From Tubulinosema ratisbonensis (lineage: Eukaryota > Microsporidia > Tubulinosematidae), in assembly GCA_004000155.1 (NCBI GenBank), contig RCSS01000821.1, positions 1 through 35,915 on the forward strand: 35,915 nucleotides of DNA. The letters are read 5' to 3'. A program made the translations under genes and the position numbers. Numbering within the stretch: position 1 is the first letter of the stretch; every line of letters begins with the position of its first letter. Shown in pieces: positions 22,197 through 31,960 of this stretch. The notes beneath the pieces are model-generated. The model did no database searches, was not told the DNA's origin, and was given only the letters and a program-made list of their open reading frames with translations.

Positions 22197-23051
22197 TTAC
22201 TCAAATATAAACTTTAAACTTTTAAGAATGTCATATTTGTAAGCATATAAAAATTTTTCAGAAAATTCATCGCTAGCAAATAAAAATTTTTCCGAAATTG
22301 CCAATATACAAACATATCCTTCGTAAATATTTTGAAATGGAACAAAATTTTCATTCCACAATCTTATACCTTCCTTCAATTTATTTCTTGAATAAACTGA
22401 AGCGGTTCCTTTTCTAGTCAAAATATTTTCTGGGCTTTCTAAACCACATAGGTTGTATTTCTCAAATCCACTAGATAAAAAATTTAGAGCAGCCAAAAAC
22501 GTGCTCATTTTTTTAATATCATTGTTAAATCCCTCGCTTGCAAAATTAAATATTTCTTCGAAAAAATCATAATCATCGGGGATCTTTAATTTAGACCGTT
22601 TTCTCTTAATAAGTTCTTCTATTTTTGTTTTGTATAAATCTATATTTTCAGAGATCGTTATGGGCTTGAAGATACGTGAATCTAACAACATTTTATCTAA
22701 AACTTCGCTTCTACTTTTTGTAAAATCTTCAAGTTCATCAGATAAGTTATCGCTTATACAGTTTGTCGATTCCTCCAAATCCATGCCATCAAATTGATTT
22801 GGGATACGATTTATTTTAGTTAAATCGGACCAATATCTTTTATTAAATAATTGCACATAGCCACGTTTTCCCCAAATCTGGTCAACATTTTGGTAGAATA
22901 TCTCCGAGATTGTTCCATTATTATCAAAAATATAAAAATCATATAAGTCTGCTTGGGCTAAATTTATTTATGAATTATGATTCTAAATTAAATCGTTCTG
23001 AGATAATTCGATGAATTTATTTAAAGTTATAACTTCTTGGACACATAAATT
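22197..23051 (-). pseudogene. probable pseudogene of an unrecognised protein (or spliced gene)
   Basis: The frame is open from 22967 to a stop at 22197 (256 codons) but has no ATG near its start; the GTG at 22856 and the first in-frame ATG at 22784 both lie inside protein-like sequence (upstream: ADLYDFYIFDNNGTISEIFY and NVDQIWGKRGYVQLFNKRYW). Further upstream the same frame stays protein-like to 23051 (VQEVITLNKFIELSQNDLI) but is broken by TAG at 22983-22985 and TAA at 22968-22970. That pattern suggests a recently inactivated gene. Alternatives are a small intron, since ATAAATTTAG precedes CCCAAG, a sequencing error, or a shorter live gene from 22784 (195 residues). The product is helical, with basic ELIKRKRSKLK and Phe-rich segments, and shows no membrane segment. 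Function unknown. Confidence 0.55.
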
Positions 23052-25457
23052 TTAATAAATGGGATTTATTAATAATTTTGAATATCTCACGAGTTAATAA
23101 AAAAAATCATATCTTGAATCCTATTTTTGTGAAGAGTTTAAAGAAAAATACATTTTATTTTTAACAGTAATTTGTATAGACGCAAAAACACGTGCCTTTA
23201 TAACATACTAGAAAATCTTAAATGCATATGTTCTCAGAATTGTAACAGATATTTTTATAAAGAAATAAATATCAGTATTATCAATTGAACTATGGGTTTT
23301 AACATAAAAATTAAATTACCCCTTAAAGATTTTTACTTGTTTTGTACCAATGAAAAAATTTGTAAAAGTATAATTGGAAAATGAAAATTTTGACAGGAAA
23401 CTATCTCATTTCAAGAAAAGCTTACAATCTATTTTGAATTAAAATAACAAAAATCCCGGATTATTTGCGCTCCTGGTAAAATTATTTTGCATTTATTTTT
23501 TAAGCATTCTACAAAAATAAATACAATGTTTTAACTCAGGTAAATGTATAAAAACCCAATACTATAAACTTTACATATTATTTTCTAATTCTCACTGTTA
23601 TCAACAAAATTTTTTAAAAACACATAATTTTAAATTTTTTGATTAGCAATCATAATAAAATTTTTTTGCTTTGATTTTTATTTACTATTTAGACGTTTCA
23701 TAATGATAGAAGTTAATTAATTAAAAAAAACTTTTCTTTAATCAAAAGAAATATCCTTAAAATTTTAATTGTAGAAAAGATAGTTTATTTTTGCAGTTTA
23801 TGGGGAAAACTTTTTATGACTTTAAATTATTTACTAATATGTATGATTTGTCTTAATCAATTCTAAACATTAATGTATATTTAAGCATCATAATCTTTAG
23901 TTTACGGATACATCAAGCTTTGTATACACTAAAATTTATCATATGTGGTGTTCAACATCTTAATCTATTACATTTTTCAAGATTATATCACAAGATAGGA
24001 GTTACTCATGAAAAAAAATTTCAATACCGCTTTAAAATAAGAAAAAAACTTATTTCATACAAATCACAAAATTAAAAAGAATCAAGTGTAACTATACAAA
24101 AAAATACAATTTTACTGCATTTTCATAGATAAATGAAAATATTTTGGTATTATGATTTATAAAAACCGGCCTGATTTAAAGTTTTGGTAACATTCATTTT
24201 TTTAGTATTGTTATTATTAAAGATATCTATCATACTTCAAATAAAATTTACTATAAATAATGGTTTTTATCAGTTTGTGATGTAGATTTAAATTTTAAAG
24301 GATTTGGGCGGTGAGATAATATTAATTATTTATGCTGTACATAAAAAGGTCTGAAGTTTCAAAATTTATAGTTAATATGAGAAACTAGACCGATCTATGG
24401 ATTAATTGTAAAATAATGGAATTTTTAGAAGATAGCTAATATTTGGATTTAAATTGTTTTTAAAGTATATTTTAATAGAAACAATTAATTTAATAAATAA
24501 TCTTGAACGACAATTAAGGTAACAATACAGAGAATTTATTTAAAATTGGTGTATTTACGACAAATCCTAATTTTCTGGTTGTATTATTGATATAATTTAA
24601 CTTAACAATATTGTTTTTGTTATTTAATATTTTTAGGCTCTTTCTTATATTTAAAATGATATTTAAAAAACTGTGATACATAAAATTTTTTCATGAAATT
24701 TTTAAAATGGATTTAAAAATTTTAGCGTGATACAAAATATATTAAAATAGAGATATTAGACAATTTGATCAAATTTCCTACGAGATATAGCAATTTTTAT
24801 GTAAAAATTATAGTCTGCTCATATTATTTAAAATATTGTTTTTTTGCTTAATTAATATATTTTTTATTTTTCCGTTGTAATAAAGATTAATAGATTTTAG
24901 ATCATCAGAAAAATATGTTTTTTGAATATTTTATGAAAAAAAAAACAGTAAACTTTGAGTAAAAAATTAGTAAAATAGATATCTAATCAAATTTTTTATT
25001 ATACAGTTTCATTGTGATAAATAAAATTTTAGCATATTAGCAAAGCGTTAAAAATTTCAAATTCGTTATGAATTAATCAAAACTCCTTTTTAAATTTTAT
25101 ATTCTTTATTTTCCTCTTTTAAAATCATAAATTAAGTTTTGAAAATTTGAATTTTAGAATATATGCACATATTAATAAACAAAGATATAATATTTTATGT
25201 GTGATAATTTTTTTTTAAATTTTATTTTAAAGATTTAAATTTAAATATAAAATTTTTTACTTGCTGATTATAATATCCTAAAGTAGAATATTCTTGAGAG
25301 ACATTTTTAAATTTAAATGGCGATAAAACTCTCAATATAGTATCAATATATTTATCATAATTGTTTAAAAAGTAAGAAAGTGGGGTCATCACAATAACTT
25401 TGTTGTCTTATCAGGAAAATTAAAAAATTTTATGATAAAATTAAAAAATTTACCCAT
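23052..25457. other. long intergenic stretch, nothing recognised
   Basis: About 2.4 kb of strongly AT-rich sequence without a supported frame, repeat or transposase motif. It should contain the promoter of the TBC gene at its right end, where only the CCC motif at 25453-25455 stands out. Confidence 0.5.
25453..25457 (+). promoter_or_regulatory. CCC start-codon motif of the TBC gene
   Basis: TTTACCCAT directly precedes the ATG at 25458, the same CCCAT-ATG arrangement as in the 960-residue gene. It favours this ATG over internal ones. Confidence 0.5.
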
Positions 25458-27050
25458 ATGTCTAAAATGCCGAAAGTAGTAAATTGTTACATTGGCGAAG
25501 TTCAAAAGATGCAGCCTAAAAAACGACCTTTAGATGCATATAAAAGAAATCTTTGCGAGCTTGATTTACAAATGCAAAGAAATTTTGCACAAAATAAGTT
25601 TTTCAAAACTTATGTTTCTTTTTTTATATTTTTATTCTCTTTTAGTAATGTGTATTGTCAAAATGGTGGTAATTTTGATTCTACATTATCTGACTATGTA
25701 ATCATATCACACAGTGATCTAAATTCCTACTACGATAGCCAATCTAAGGATAGAGAAATGTTTACCGACACTAAAAGCGCTAATGTTGAGAGTAAAGATA
25801 CTGAAAACTTTTTAAAGATTGTCAATAGTAATATATCTGACAATAAAGACAACAAAATGAGTACTAGAAACAGTGATGAATCAGAGCGAAACAGTGCAGA
25901 CTCTAGCGTTGCTGATGAGCAAATGGTTGAATTTAGTTCTGAATTTGAAAACATATCAAAAGATAGTTTGTCAGATGAAATGAGTATAATCCCTTACACC
26001 GATATGTTTCAAAACGAAAACTGTTGTCATAACGAACAAAAAAATATTCAACAAAATGTTACTTTATATGAACGACAAAAAGCTATCGAGAACGCTTCTT
26101 TTTTTGAACCTTCTCAAGATGTTTTTCCATTAGAAAAAAAATTTAACGACAATATTTCGCAATATGATAATTTAGTTGAACAAGCTATCTTTGAAAAAAA
26201 TGTTGATGCTTTGAAATTAAGTTCTTTTAATGGTTTTCCATCTCAATATCGCAGCGCTGCTTGGAAATTATTATTGAATCCAAAAAAGATTCATCTTTTA
26301 TCTCGCCCTGTTAGTTATTTACATAAAGAAATCGATAACATTCTTAAGGATTTGCCTAGATTACCTAAAATCGAATTAATCTTTGGCGAACAATATAAAA
26401 ATTATTTTACATTAAAATTACTCAATTTTTTGAAAAAGTTTATAGCCGTGAGACCAGAAATTGGTTATTACCAAGGATTGGATAACATAGCATTTGAGCT
26501 TTTGGTATATTTGCCCAAAGATGATTCTTTTGAAGATTTGCGTTTAGAAATGTTTGTAACAATGATTGATGAAATTTATGAACATTTCGTTTCTGACAAT
26601 TTTAAAAATTTTGACGATTTTGCTGCAAAAACAGAAGATATTATAAAGCTTTATCGTCCAGATCTTTATGAAAAAATCGATTTTGATTCATTTAAGTGCT
26701 CAATATTATTTGATTACTATGTAACTTTATTTTGTAGAATGGATGTTGGTAAAGCAATAAGATTTTTAGATGTTTATTGTTCATATGGAAATATCAGCTT
26801 ACATTTTTTTGCATTGGGAATTTTAGAATATTTTTCTGAAAAAATTAACGAAAATTATCTGACGGTAGAGAGTAGATTACTTTTTATTATTGATTTAAAA
26901 AATAATTTGGTTCAAACTATTGATATTGATGAAGTTATGAAAATTACTAAAAAATATATTTTAAATTATCAAGAAGAGCACATTAAGCCCGAAGAGAAGG
27001 GATATTTTTCGGTACTAGGATTGTTTTACTCAAGGTTGATAGGCAATTAG
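25458..27050 (+). CDS. TBC-domain RabGAP, possibly secreted or membrane-anchored
   Basis: TBC proteins switch Rab GTPases off by accelerating GTP hydrolysis and so control vesicle traffic. The TBC domain spans about residues 254-500, with GFPSQYRSAAWKLLLN at its start. Both catalytic fingers are intact: IxxDxxR at 295-301 (Arg301) and YxQ at 337-339 (Gln339, in GYYQGLDN), so the protein should be active. Before it, residues 70-240 are acidic, Ser/Asn-rich and likely disordered. At 52-66 lies a hydrophobic run (VSFFIFLFSFSNVYC from 53) that is unusual for a RabGAP. Starting at Met39 (25572) it would be a classical signal peptide; starting at Met1 it would be a signal anchor. The CCC motif supports Met1 (530 residues). 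The gene sits near two other predicted secreted-protein genes on the same strand. Export to the host is inference; anchoring to a parasite membrane is the alternative. Confidence 0.9.
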   Translation: MSKMPKVVNCYIGEVQKMQPKKRPLDAYKRNLCELDLQMQRNFAQNKFFKTYVSFFIFLFSFSNVYCQNGGNFDSTLSDYVIISHSDLNSYYDSQSKDREMFTDTKSANVESKDTENFLKIVNSNISDNKDNKMSTRNSDESERNSADSSVADEQMVEFSSEFENISKDSLSDEMSIIPYTDMFQNENCCHNEQKNIQQNVTLYERQKAIENASFFEPSQDVFPLEKKFNDNISQYDNLVEQAIFEKNVDALKLSSFNGFPSQYRSAAWKLLLNPKKIHLLSRPVSYLHKEIDNILKDLPRLPKIELIFGEQYKNYFTLKLLNFLKKFIAVRPEIGYYQGLDNIAFELLVYLPKDDSFEDLRLEMFVTMIDEIYEHFVSDNFKNFDDFAAKTEDIIKLYRPDLYEKIDFDSFKCSILFDYYVTLFCRMDVGKAIRFLDVYCSYGNISLHFFALGILEYFSEKINENYLTVESRLLFIIDLKNNLVQTIDIDEVMKITKKYILNYQEEHIKPEEKGYFSVLGLFYSRLIGN

Positions 27051-27749
27051 ATTAAATAAATTATTTTTTAAATTTTATATTCCCAACCTATAAACATTTT
27101 AAAAACATAAAAATTTTTTATTATAAAGATATTTATTTGTCTAAATTTATAGTTAAATCATTTTATTAATATTTTTAATTAGGTAATTTTAAATCAGCGT
27201 TGATATCTTATTGAAAATTTTGTTGTATATAAATTAATAAAACAGAAAAAGGCATCTTATTATAAATAATAAAACAATTTTAAAAAGTGAACAAATTTCT
27301 CTTTTAAGGTGATATATGCTATAACTTTATATGTTACCTATTAATTAATATTTTTATCAGTTAGATTTCTTTTACCTTTTATAAAAATTTATAATTTTTT
27401 TTCTTTTTAAATATAAAAATTTATTGAATTTTTAGTTTTTTATTATTTGCTCTTAGTCTTTCTATTCTTCGTTTTATAATTCTATCAAAAAATATTTTTT
27501 AAATTTACGAATTGCCTCTTATCACTTTGCTCAACTTTAAATAAAATTTTTTATCTAGAATAATTCATTTGATTCTTATTTACTTGATTTGTAAAAAATT
27601 TATTTTCCCGGATTAAAATATTCATCGTAAAAATTTTTAAAAAATTTTAAATATCCAAAAAAGTTTGATTGCTATTATACTTTATTAAATATTAAGAAAA
27701 AATTTTTATCAAAATTTTTGATAAGTTTAATTTTTTAGCCCCTAATAAA
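27051..27749. other. intergenic, no gene seen
   Basis: AT-rich spacer between two same-strand genes. It contains no repeat or frame I would support. The CCCC motif at 27739-27742 at its right end belongs to the next gene. Confidence 0.5.
27739..27742 (+). promoter_or_regulatory. CCCC start-codon motif of the 198-residue gene
   Basis: AGCCCCTAATAAA precedes the ATG at 27750, with the C-run 7 nt before the start. It stands out in a sequence of A and T only. Confidence 0.45.
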
Positions 27750-28346
27750 ATGTTGATTCTTTCTATCCTTTTAATTTCAAAATGTGCTCCTGTTCAAAGT
27801 CCATATTTCTTTCAAGAACATTCAACGGCTTCAAATTATCCTTTAGAGCTATTTCGCTATCATCCAACCCAATCAAATTACTTGAGGTATCATCCTACAG
27901 CACAGTTTAGATATCCAATGTATGTGGACCCAAATCAATATTACGTGAATGTTGGTTTTAGAGGTACAGCAAGACAACCCTCTTCTTTTAACCTACAGAA
28001 CTCACCTTTTGTGCCAGACTTAATGACTCTTTATAATCCACTTCATTCACAAACATCCTTAAACACTAATTCATGTTTTCATAATATTCCACTTGAAGTA
28101 AATAATAACACGGCCAAAACCCCCACACTTAATAATGATCATTTATCTTTTAATGCGTTCACTTTTTTTCACCTTTCAGAAACGGAGACTCAAGCTTTAG
28201 CTCAATCAAATCCCCAAAATGCAGCTTTTTTTAAAATTTTAAAAAACAAACCAGATATTTTCAGAGAATATTTATTTCTTCGTGATGATGAATGCGAAGA
28301 ATCTCTAAAATGTACATTGATTTTTATAGATGATTTACTCGGTTAA
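27750..28346 (+). CDS. predicted secreted Tyr/Pro/Asn-rich protein, unknown function
   Basis: No family was recognised. The 198-residue product starts MLILSILLISKCAPVQSPYF, a short signal peptide with likely cleavage after APVQS. The N-terminal half is rich in Tyr, Pro, Asn and Gln and contains an imperfect repeat, FRYHPTQSNY, then LRYHPTAQF, then RYPMY, reminiscent of low-complexity structural proteins. The C-terminal half (about 130-198) looks like a small folded helical region with SETETQALAQ, a Phe/Lys segment and an acidic end with two Cys in DDECEESLKC. It lies 0.7 kb downstream of the TBC gene on the same strand. A spore-wall or polar-tube role would fit the composition but has no direct support. 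The start is the first ATG after the CCCC motif. Confidence 0.75.
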   Translation: MLILSILLISKCAPVQSPYFFQEHSTASNYPLELFRYHPTQSNYLRYHPTAQFRYPMYVDPNQYYVNVGFRGTARQPSSFNLQNSPFVPDLMTLYNPLHSQTSLNTNSCFHNIPLEVNNNTAKTPTLNNDHLSFNAFTFFHLSETETQALAQSNPQNAAFFKILKNKPDIFREYLFLRDDECEESLKCTLIFIDDLLG

Positions 28347-29039
28347 ATTTTTTTTTAAAAATTATCATCTTAAATTTAAATTTACACAACTTTTTTGATA
28401 AAAATAATTAAATTTTTAATTAAAATAATAATTTTTTTACGAAAATATTATATTGTTATTGTTAAATTTTGGTGTTTATTAAAATAATTTTAATTTTACA
28501 AATCTAAGAGTTGTTTTTAATTTCGTATTAAAGTGTATTGATTTAGTGTTCCATTATTTATTATTTTGTAGCTTGGTTTTTATTTGCAATTAAAAGATAA
28601 TAAAATGTTTTTAACACCTTTATTTATTGCCAGGATTGGGCTGATTATTGTAGAAACATTTATAAAATTTTTTATTTTGCTGTCTTGTGTATAAGTGCCG
28701 TGACTATATTTTATTTACAATCAAATCAATAAATTACGTGAACGGAATATTCAGCAAAAGCTATATAATAAAATAATTAATAAATATGATTTAAATTAAT
28801 AAGCAATAAAGAACTCAAAATCAAGCTTGGAAAATATAAAAAACACCCAAAATACAATAAAATATTATATATCCTCGTCATTTTAAACTTTAGTTATAAA
28901 GTAAATAATTAAGTTCGAAAACAAATGCTTTAAAGTGATTTTATTTATATTTTCTTTAAAAAAATTTTCAAATTATTTTACAACTTTAAATGCTTTTTAT
29001 TTCATATTAAAGATTATCAATTTTCGTTTCTAGTAAATT
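28347..29039. other. intergenic, no gene seen
   Basis: AT-rich spacer downstream of the 198-residue gene. No coding or repeat signal was recognised before the retroelement-like remnant that begins at about 29.04 kb. Confidence 0.5.
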
Positions 29040-29750
29040 TGATCCTTATTGCATCTTTTCTAATTTAATTTTTACAATAAGAGATGGAGACTAAGTTTTG
29101 ATTTAGAAAAGTAGACTTAAAATCAGAATTCCATCAAAAGATGACATAGTGGTTCTTGATATTTGTTAGTCTAAAATGTCATTATATTACCCAAAACGAA
29201 TAGGAATTCTGGTGTTGGAATTAAATGAATTTATCTAATTATCATAAAAACAATGTTAAATTCTGCTAGAAGGTCTGAAGAATTTTTTAGCTGATTAAAT
29301 ATTGCAAAAATGTGTCTATCTTTTACAAAAATAAGCACAATAAATGATCAAAATACCTTTTTATAAAAAATTAGTCTTACGAAGATTATGAAGACCAACA
29401 CTTTGTACATTCCTTAAATTGCTTGACCTATATAGAAAATACATCTTGATTCTTTTGCATTTTAGAATTCTTCTCCGAAGGCCTTGATTGCAAAAAATTT
29501 GAAATCGCTTTTGATAGTTATTGAGAGTGGCATTTATGTTTTTAGAGTTTTTATCATATTAATATAGGTTTAGTTTTTTAATTTTTATAGGAATGGAAAG
29601 AACAGGAAATTCATGACTATTTTTAAAAAAATTGTATAAAGTTTTCGAATGGACTAATCACAACATTCAAAGTACCATCTATACATCAAAATAAATTTTG
29701 TCTTAGCTGAAAATCATGTATTCAAAAAAAAAGAATATTATGATTTCATT
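29040..29750 (+). pseudogene. heavily decayed retroelement-like (reverse transcriptase?) remnant
   Basis: Richer base composition than the flanks and many short protein-like runs in changing frames. At 29106-29147 RKVDLKSEFHQKMT resembles the F-x-K-(L/V)DLKSG(F/Y)HQI block of Ty3/gypsy reverse transcriptases, which includes the first catalytic Asp. I could not find the YLDD block, so the assignment rests on one motif. It could be a remnant of the same element family as the integrase at 32 kb. Confidence 0.3.
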
Positions 29751-29755
29751 CAAAA

Positions 29756-30160
29756 TCAATTCTTATTGTATTTCCAGGGGATAGTGATAGAATATCTCAT
29801 TCTAAATGTATTATATAGGTTGTAGAATAACTTAATGGTTTCAAAAATATATGATTTCGGGGTCTTTTTTTCCTTATAACTACTAACTACCCTATATATG
29901 GGTTCAAACTCTCCAACGGCCAATGTATTTTCCTCTATTGCGACTTTTAATGCTTTATTAACAATAATTTTAATGATTTCGGTCCTGTTGTCAATAAGTC
30001 TTTCTATAAATTCGATTTTGATTTTTTTTAAAATCTCTTGTCTTTCAGTTTAGTTATAATGTAAAATAATAACACCGAAACTTAAAAAAATAGCTTCATT
30101 TTTTCTGTGGATAAAGCGCTAACTTTACATCGTTCAACTATAAACCTTAAATTAATCTTT
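29756..30160 (-). pseudogene. unidentified coding remnant with a 97-codon open frame
   Basis: On the minus strand, 30049 to the TGA at 29756-29758 is open for 97 codons but lacks an ATG start. It has strongly protein-like sequence, including IERLIDNRTEIIKIIVNKAL and EENTLAVGEFEPIYRVVSSY. Upstream, other frames remain protein-like to about 30160 (CKVSALSTEKMKLFF), as if a stop and a frameshift had broken a longer gene. No domain was recognised. It may belong to a transposon or be a decayed host gene. Confidence 0.4.
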
Positions 30161-30998
30161 GTGTTATTTTTTTAGAAATCCATATTTACAGATCAACATT
30201 TCTGTTGCTTTTTATAACATACATAGCCATTGATTAATAATTACATAAATATTTTTTTAATTTTTTAAAATTAAATAGCTGTTGCAGAAAATTCCGTACA
30301 CCATAATTCTTTATTTAGTTTTCATAATTTGATTGCTAAGATTTCTTTGCTTTTAAATGTTTTTTATCCATATCTATTTTTTCTTAATAACTGTAATGTA
30401 TTTTGTTATTTAAATTGTTTCAATTTAAAATCATAATTTTAAAAAAATATTTTTAGATCTAATTTTTTTAATAAAAAAGAATATAACTATCTCCCAAAAC
30501 ATATAGATAATCGTATTTATGTATAAAAATTTTGATTTATTTAAAACATATGATTGTAACATTCAACATAATATGATTTTTTTATTATTTGAGATAAAAA
30601 TTTTATATTTCAATTTATAACCTGTTTTGGATTTTCATAACACATTAAATTTTCAATAATCAAATAATTAATATTGAATTGAATATTTTTAAAATAGATT
30701 TTTAAGGTTTAATATTCGTAAGCTAATTCTATTTCAAATCTAATATCTTTTTTAGGTAATTTTATTAAAATTAAAATCATTAAAAAAAGAAGGGGGTTAT
30801 TTATAGATTAATCTTTACTAAAATGTACGAAAAAATCTTATAAAATATTTTCAAAACCTTTATTCTTACAATTTTAATATTTAATAATATACCTTTTGAA
30901 CATATAAATCATGTAAAATTTTCAATTAATTCTTAGAAGAATTCTTAAAAATGTTCTCAGAAAATCATATATAATGTTTGACTTTAATTTAACCCATA
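30161..30998. other. intergenic, no gene seen
   Basis: AT-rich spacer leading to the 283-residue gene. The only notable site is AACCCAT at 30991-30997, directly before its ATG. Confidence 0.5.
30993..30998 (+). promoter_or_regulatory. CCC start-codon motif of the 283-residue gene
   Basis: TTTAACCCATA directly precedes the ATG at 30999, nearly the same sequence as at the TBC gene (TTTACCCAT) and at the 960-residue gene (TTCCCCAT). Confidence 0.5.
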
Positions 30999-31850
30999 AT
31001 GATATTATTTATATTTTTTTTAAAAATTAATACCACAAGTTTTTATTCTTCAGTTTATAACTCATTCCAACGTGCAAATTCATACATCACACAATTATCA
31101 TCTATATTTTTTGAACGAGATATTCATGAAAAAGATCTTGAATCAAACATTGAAGATAAATATACTTTCGGATTGACAGACTTTTATTTAGAAGATGATT
31201 ATTGTATAGAATTGTTTGGTAAATCAAAAAGTGACCAGGTATACAAATTTTACACTCTTTATTCACCAAGTGATTCTCAGAATTTTGAACAGGATAAGGA
31301 ACTCATTTTGCTATTTAATGCAAATGATTTGTCTTTTTTACAAAAAATGTTCAAAGATAGAATTTATCCTTCGGATGAAGAAGAAAAAAATAAATTTGTA
31401 CAAAAAATTTTAAGAGAAAATTATGAAAATAAAAGTGTCTCAGCAGAAGAAATCAGAAAAACTACAATTGAAAACAACAAAAACAAAAAATTTATGTCTT
31501 TAAACGATAACGAAGCACAATTTTTGGTTCAAATACAAACAAAATCTAGCGCATTCGCCCCTGACACAAAAAACAAGCCAGGTTCTTTAGAGATATTAGA
31601 TCAATTAGTTTATCAAAAATCAATAACAAAATTGAAAACGGGAAAAGATTTCGCTAAAAATTTAGAAGAAATAGTTTCTGTTGAAGATTATATGATTCTT
31701 CAAGATAATTTAAACGAAATGATGTGTAGGGTTTTAGAAAAGAAAAAATATAATTTAGGCGCGATGGTACATGGTGTAGAGATTTTATTTAGGTTTAATG
31801 GCAAGTATTTCTTTTTATCTAAGGCAGAAGTTGTTAATAAAGATGATTGA
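30999..31850 (+). CDS. predicted secreted protein, unknown function
   Basis: No family was recognised in this 283-residue protein. It begins MILFIFFLKINTTSFYSSVY, a short hydrophobic signal-like segment with likely cleavage near FYS. The remainder is hydrophilic, with no second membrane segment. It has a region of mixed strand and helix (about 50-110, containing YTFGLTDFYLEDDYCIELFG), a lysine/asparagine-rich middle (about 125-170) and a C-terminal part (about 200-283) ending in the aromatic FNGKYFFLSKAE segment. There are only two Cys. The start is fixed by the CCC motif and by the lack of coding character upstream. Its stop is only about 110 nt from the truncated gypsy integrase, so an insertion or rearrangement lies very close to its 3' end. 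Confidence 0.75.
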   Translation: MILFIFFLKINTTSFYSSVYNSFQRANSYITQLSSIFFERDIHEKDLESNIEDKYTFGLTDFYLEDDYCIELFGKSKSDQVYKFYTLYSPSDSQNFEQDKELILLFNANDLSFLQKMFKDRIYPSDEEEKNKFVQKILRENYENKSVSAEEIRKTTIENNKNKKFMSLNDNEAQFLVQIQTKSSAFAPDTKNKPGSLEILDQLVYQKSITKLKTGKDFAKNLEEIVSVEDYMILQDNLNEMMCRVLEKKKYNLGAMVHGVEILFRFNGKYFFLSKAEVVNKDD

Positions 31851-31960
31851 GGAGACATCGATTAAAATAAAGTGCATTTCTTCTATTTTCTAATTCATAA
31901 ATAATTACAATTTTATTTTCATTATATTTATAGTATAAAAAATATTATCCTGAGACATAA

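Noticed and set aside
29895..29915. GGGTTCAAACTCTCC, like a tRNA T-arm or Pol III box B
   Set aside because: No acceptor or anticodon stems pair around it, and it lies in a protein-like remnant frame on the other strand.
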